From an uncultured Chromatiaceae bacterium (GTDB lineage Bacteria > Pseudomonadota > Gammaproteobacteria > Chromatiales > Chromatiaceae), in contig CALALB010000074.1 in the NCBI GenBank assembly GCA_937923175.1, forward strand, positions 1-51,080: a DNA stretch of 51,080 nt, written 5' to 3'. Below, one piece after another: positions 49,489 through 51,080 of the stretch. The translations under genes were made by a program, and so were the position numbers. The notes under the pieces are model-generated. The model had not been told where the DNA came from, did not search any database, and was given only the letters and a program-made list of their open reading frames with translations. Every line of letters starts with the position of its first letter. The first letter of the stretch is position 1.

Positions 49489-50659
49489 GCACCCGCCGCG
49501 CCTCGTTGACCCGAGCGGCGAGATAGGCCGAGCCGCCGCGGTCTGGATGCAGGCGTTGGATCAAACGCCGGTGGGCCGATTCGATGGCCGCGCGATCTGC
49601 GCCCGCATCTAGCCCGAGGATCGCGTAGGCCTCGTGCTCATCGAGACCAGGCGGCGCCGGCGGGCGCTCATCGGCAGGGGGGCGGCGCGGGATTTCGGGA
49701 AGGCGTTGGCCCCGCTCGTGGACCAGATAAACCTCCAACGCCTCCGCTGACTCTGGATCGCGTCGGACATAACCCATCAACAGATCCATGAGTGCGCCGG
49801 TTTCGATGGAATCGAGCGACTGACCGGTGAATGGCCCAGAGAGGATCTGACCGCTCATCCGCCCTGACAGATGATCGATCAGCAACAAAACTGCCTGGGT
49901 GGCCACCCGCGACTGATGCGGCCCTGGATAGGTCTCGGCGGGGCAGAGTTTGCGAACCCAGAGCGCAGTCGCCCCGGCTACAGCCGCAGGCATCACCAGG
50001 AGATTGGCACCGGGCAGCATCAAGAATAAGGCCACGGCAGCACCGAAGCCCAGGCTGAGTCCGAGATGCTGGCGTAGCCTGCGGCGCATCTCCTTGAAGC
50101 GCAACCCATGATTGCCCATGGGATAGCCGCTGTACTCGATCGCAAGCATCCAAGCAGTATAGCCAAACCACAGGATTGGTCCGACCACTGGGACAACCAG
50201 CAGGATCAAAAAGGGGATGGTCCACACCAGGGTATAGACCAATTTGCCCAATTCATCGAGCAGGCTCTGGATCAGCTCGGCCCAAAAACGCCCCCGATCG
50301 CCCTCCTGGACAATGGGCTTCCCCCTGAGCAACCGCTCGACCTTTTCGGACAGGAGCCCATTGAAGGGCGCAGCGATCAGATTGGCGACTATCCCAAAGG
50401 TATAAAAGACCACCAGGACCAGGAAGAGAATAAAGAGCGGCCAGAGTAGCCAGTCGAGCCAGTCCAACCAGCTTGGCAGACTGGACTCCAGCAGCCCCAT
50501 CCAATATTTGAACTGCTGGATCCCTATTGCAATGGCTGCGGCAAAAACCAAGACATTGATTCCCAAAGGAATGAGCACGAATCGCTTGATACCAGGTCGC
50601 ATCAGCAGACGCAGACCCTGGATCAGGTAACCGGCACCGGAGAAAAATGTGCTGACCAT
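49448..50659 (-). CDS. CysZ-like membrane protein fused to a C-terminal J-domain
   Basis: A 403-residue chain. Residues 1 to about 235 are a CysZ/EI24 sulfate-permease-like domain: KRFVLIPLGINVLVF, PFNGLLSEKVERLL, VPVVGPILWFGYTAWMLAIEYSGYP, MGNHGLRFKEMRRRL, then GATALWVRKLCP. Residues about 243-305 (LLLIDHLSGRMSGQILSG, then FTGQSLDSIET to RRDPESAEALEVYL) match the region that precedes the J-domain in membrane DnaJ-like proteins of Pseudomonas and relatives. Residues about 345-395 are a J-domain (AYAILGLDAGADRAAI; HRRLIQRLHPDRGG with HPD at 371-373). The start ATG at 50659 lacks a clear ribosome site. The join is in one frame and each half is complete, so a sequencing artefact is unlikely but possible. 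Confidence 0.85.
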   Translation of the reverse strand: MVSTFFSGAGYLIQGLRLLMRPGIKRFVLIPLGINVLVFAAAIAIGIQQFKYWMGLLESSLPSWLDWLDWLLWPLFILFLVLVVFYTFGIVANLIAAPFNGLLSEKVERLLRGKPIVQEGDRGRFWAELIQSLLDELGKLVYTLVWTIPFLILLVVPVVGPILWFGYTAWMLAIEYSGYPMGNHGLRFKEMRRRLRQHLGLSLGFGAAVALFLMLPGANLLVMPAAVAGATALWVRKLCPAETYPGPHQSRVATQAVLLLIDHLSGRMSGQILSGPFTGQSLDSIETGALMDLLMGYVRRDPESAEALEVYLVHERGQRLPEIPRRPPADERPPAPPGLDEHEAYAILGLDAGADRAAIESAHRRLIQRLHPDRGGSAYLAARVNEARRVLMERRAADRRDAV

Positions 50660-50815
50660 GGGCAGAGGATCAAGCTGGGTCTTAGGGGTTAGGATTGGCG
50701 AAAGATTATCCTATCATCTGCCCGAGCTGCCACGTCTGGTTCTGGCGAGCAGCCGGCCCAGGGTCCCATATCATCCAGGACCCAATAGACTCCAGATACC
50801 ACCAAGAGGCTCACT

Positions 50816-51004
50816 CTAACCTCCAGTCTTAGGGATCTGAGCCCAGGTCGACGCCGATCTCGCCGTCAGGCCGAAACATTCGCCCAGATCCGGATAGCAG
50901 AGCCTTTGCAAGGCGATCCTGTTTGCGGTCTTCCTGGCGCACGCCTCAAGCAAGGCCGCTTGCTCCGGCGTGGGCACAGGCTGGGTCTTCAGACTTGGCT
51001 TCAT
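50816..51004 (-). pseudogene. tnpB: TnpB-like (IS200/IS605 OrfB) N-terminal fragment
   Basis: From an ATG at 51004 the frame reads MKPSLKTQPVPTPEQAALL, then EACARKTANRIALQRLCYPD and LGECFGLTARSAS. This matches the N-terminus of TnpB/OrfB proteins (TPEQ...LL...; NKYRLQKLxYxxLRExFGLSAQMA). It then departs from the pattern and stops at 50816 after about 62 residues, so no nuclease domain follows. The catalytic part is lost or lies in another frame. The right window edge prevents checking for the other end and its guide-RNA region. Confidence 0.55.
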
Positions 51005-51080
51005 ACCCTGTATGCCAGACAATATCGCTCTATCGGGCAAGATATGGGCCACTACAGCCATTAGACTGCTGGCGCCCTAC

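Overview
The window is a GC-rich gammaproteobacterial chromosome segment. Its gene set fits a purple-sulfur-bacterium-like organism (Chromatiaceae or a close relative): a long Rnf operon with an embedded NifJ-type pyruvate:ferredoxin oxidoreductase, a type IV minor-pilin operon, MlaA, YggX/MutY, RNase T and PyrC. The family assignment is an inference from gene content and codon style, not a proven identification. No phage, CRISPR array or rRNA was seen. Insertion-sequence material is limited to the two window edges and one decayed remnant next to a tRNA-Gly gene.

Layout. 1-73: start of an IS630-like transposase running off the left edge. 411-1616: GspF/PilC-family inner-membrane protein. 1825-2022: decayed coding remnant. 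2217-9657 (minus): minor-pilin operon fimT-pilV-pilW-pilX-pilY1-pilE, with ATGA-type overlaps and a clear intrinsic terminator. 9784-11039: about 1.25 kb with no recognisable gene. 11040-12643 (minus): tRNA-Gly(CCC), mutY, yggX and tRNA-Phe(GAA). 12700-12912: frameshifted integrase-core transposase remnant. 12985-14793 (minus): AMP-forming acyl-CoA synthetase. It is divergent from 14993-19361, a two-gene RND efflux operon with a perfect palindrome just before its start. 19561-22388: rnt, mlaA and pyrC. 22469-26497 (minus): potFGHI-type polyamine ABC transporter. 26691-28319: a fused HisH-HisF, like eukaryotic HIS7. 28836-29714: a lipoprotein with a ClpP-like fold.

29964-41761 (plus) is the most interesting block: rnfB, a 1646-residue pyruvate:ferredoxin oxidoreductase with its own C-terminal ferredoxin domain, rnfC, rnfD, rnfG, rnfE, rnfA, a 77-residue Cys-rich membrane peptide, and a plant-type ferredoxin-NADP reductase. 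Most junctions are tight or overlapping. The arrangement reads as one ferredoxin hub: pyruvate oxidation supplies low-potential electrons, Rnf exchanges them with NADH and the ion gradient, and the reductase exchanges them with NADPH. The small Cys-rich peptide could be a maturation factor.

41853-50659 holds a lipase-maturation-factor-like membrane protein, two similar hairpin repeats, ribF, a PAS protein overlapping a chemoreceptor gene that carries an apparent frameshift and ends in a CZB zinc-binding domain, a secreted hypothetical protein, a TauE/SafE exporter, PsiE, a methyltransferase, and a CysZ-like membrane protein fused to a C-terminal J-domain. The right edge (about 50816-51004) carries an N-terminal TnpB fragment.
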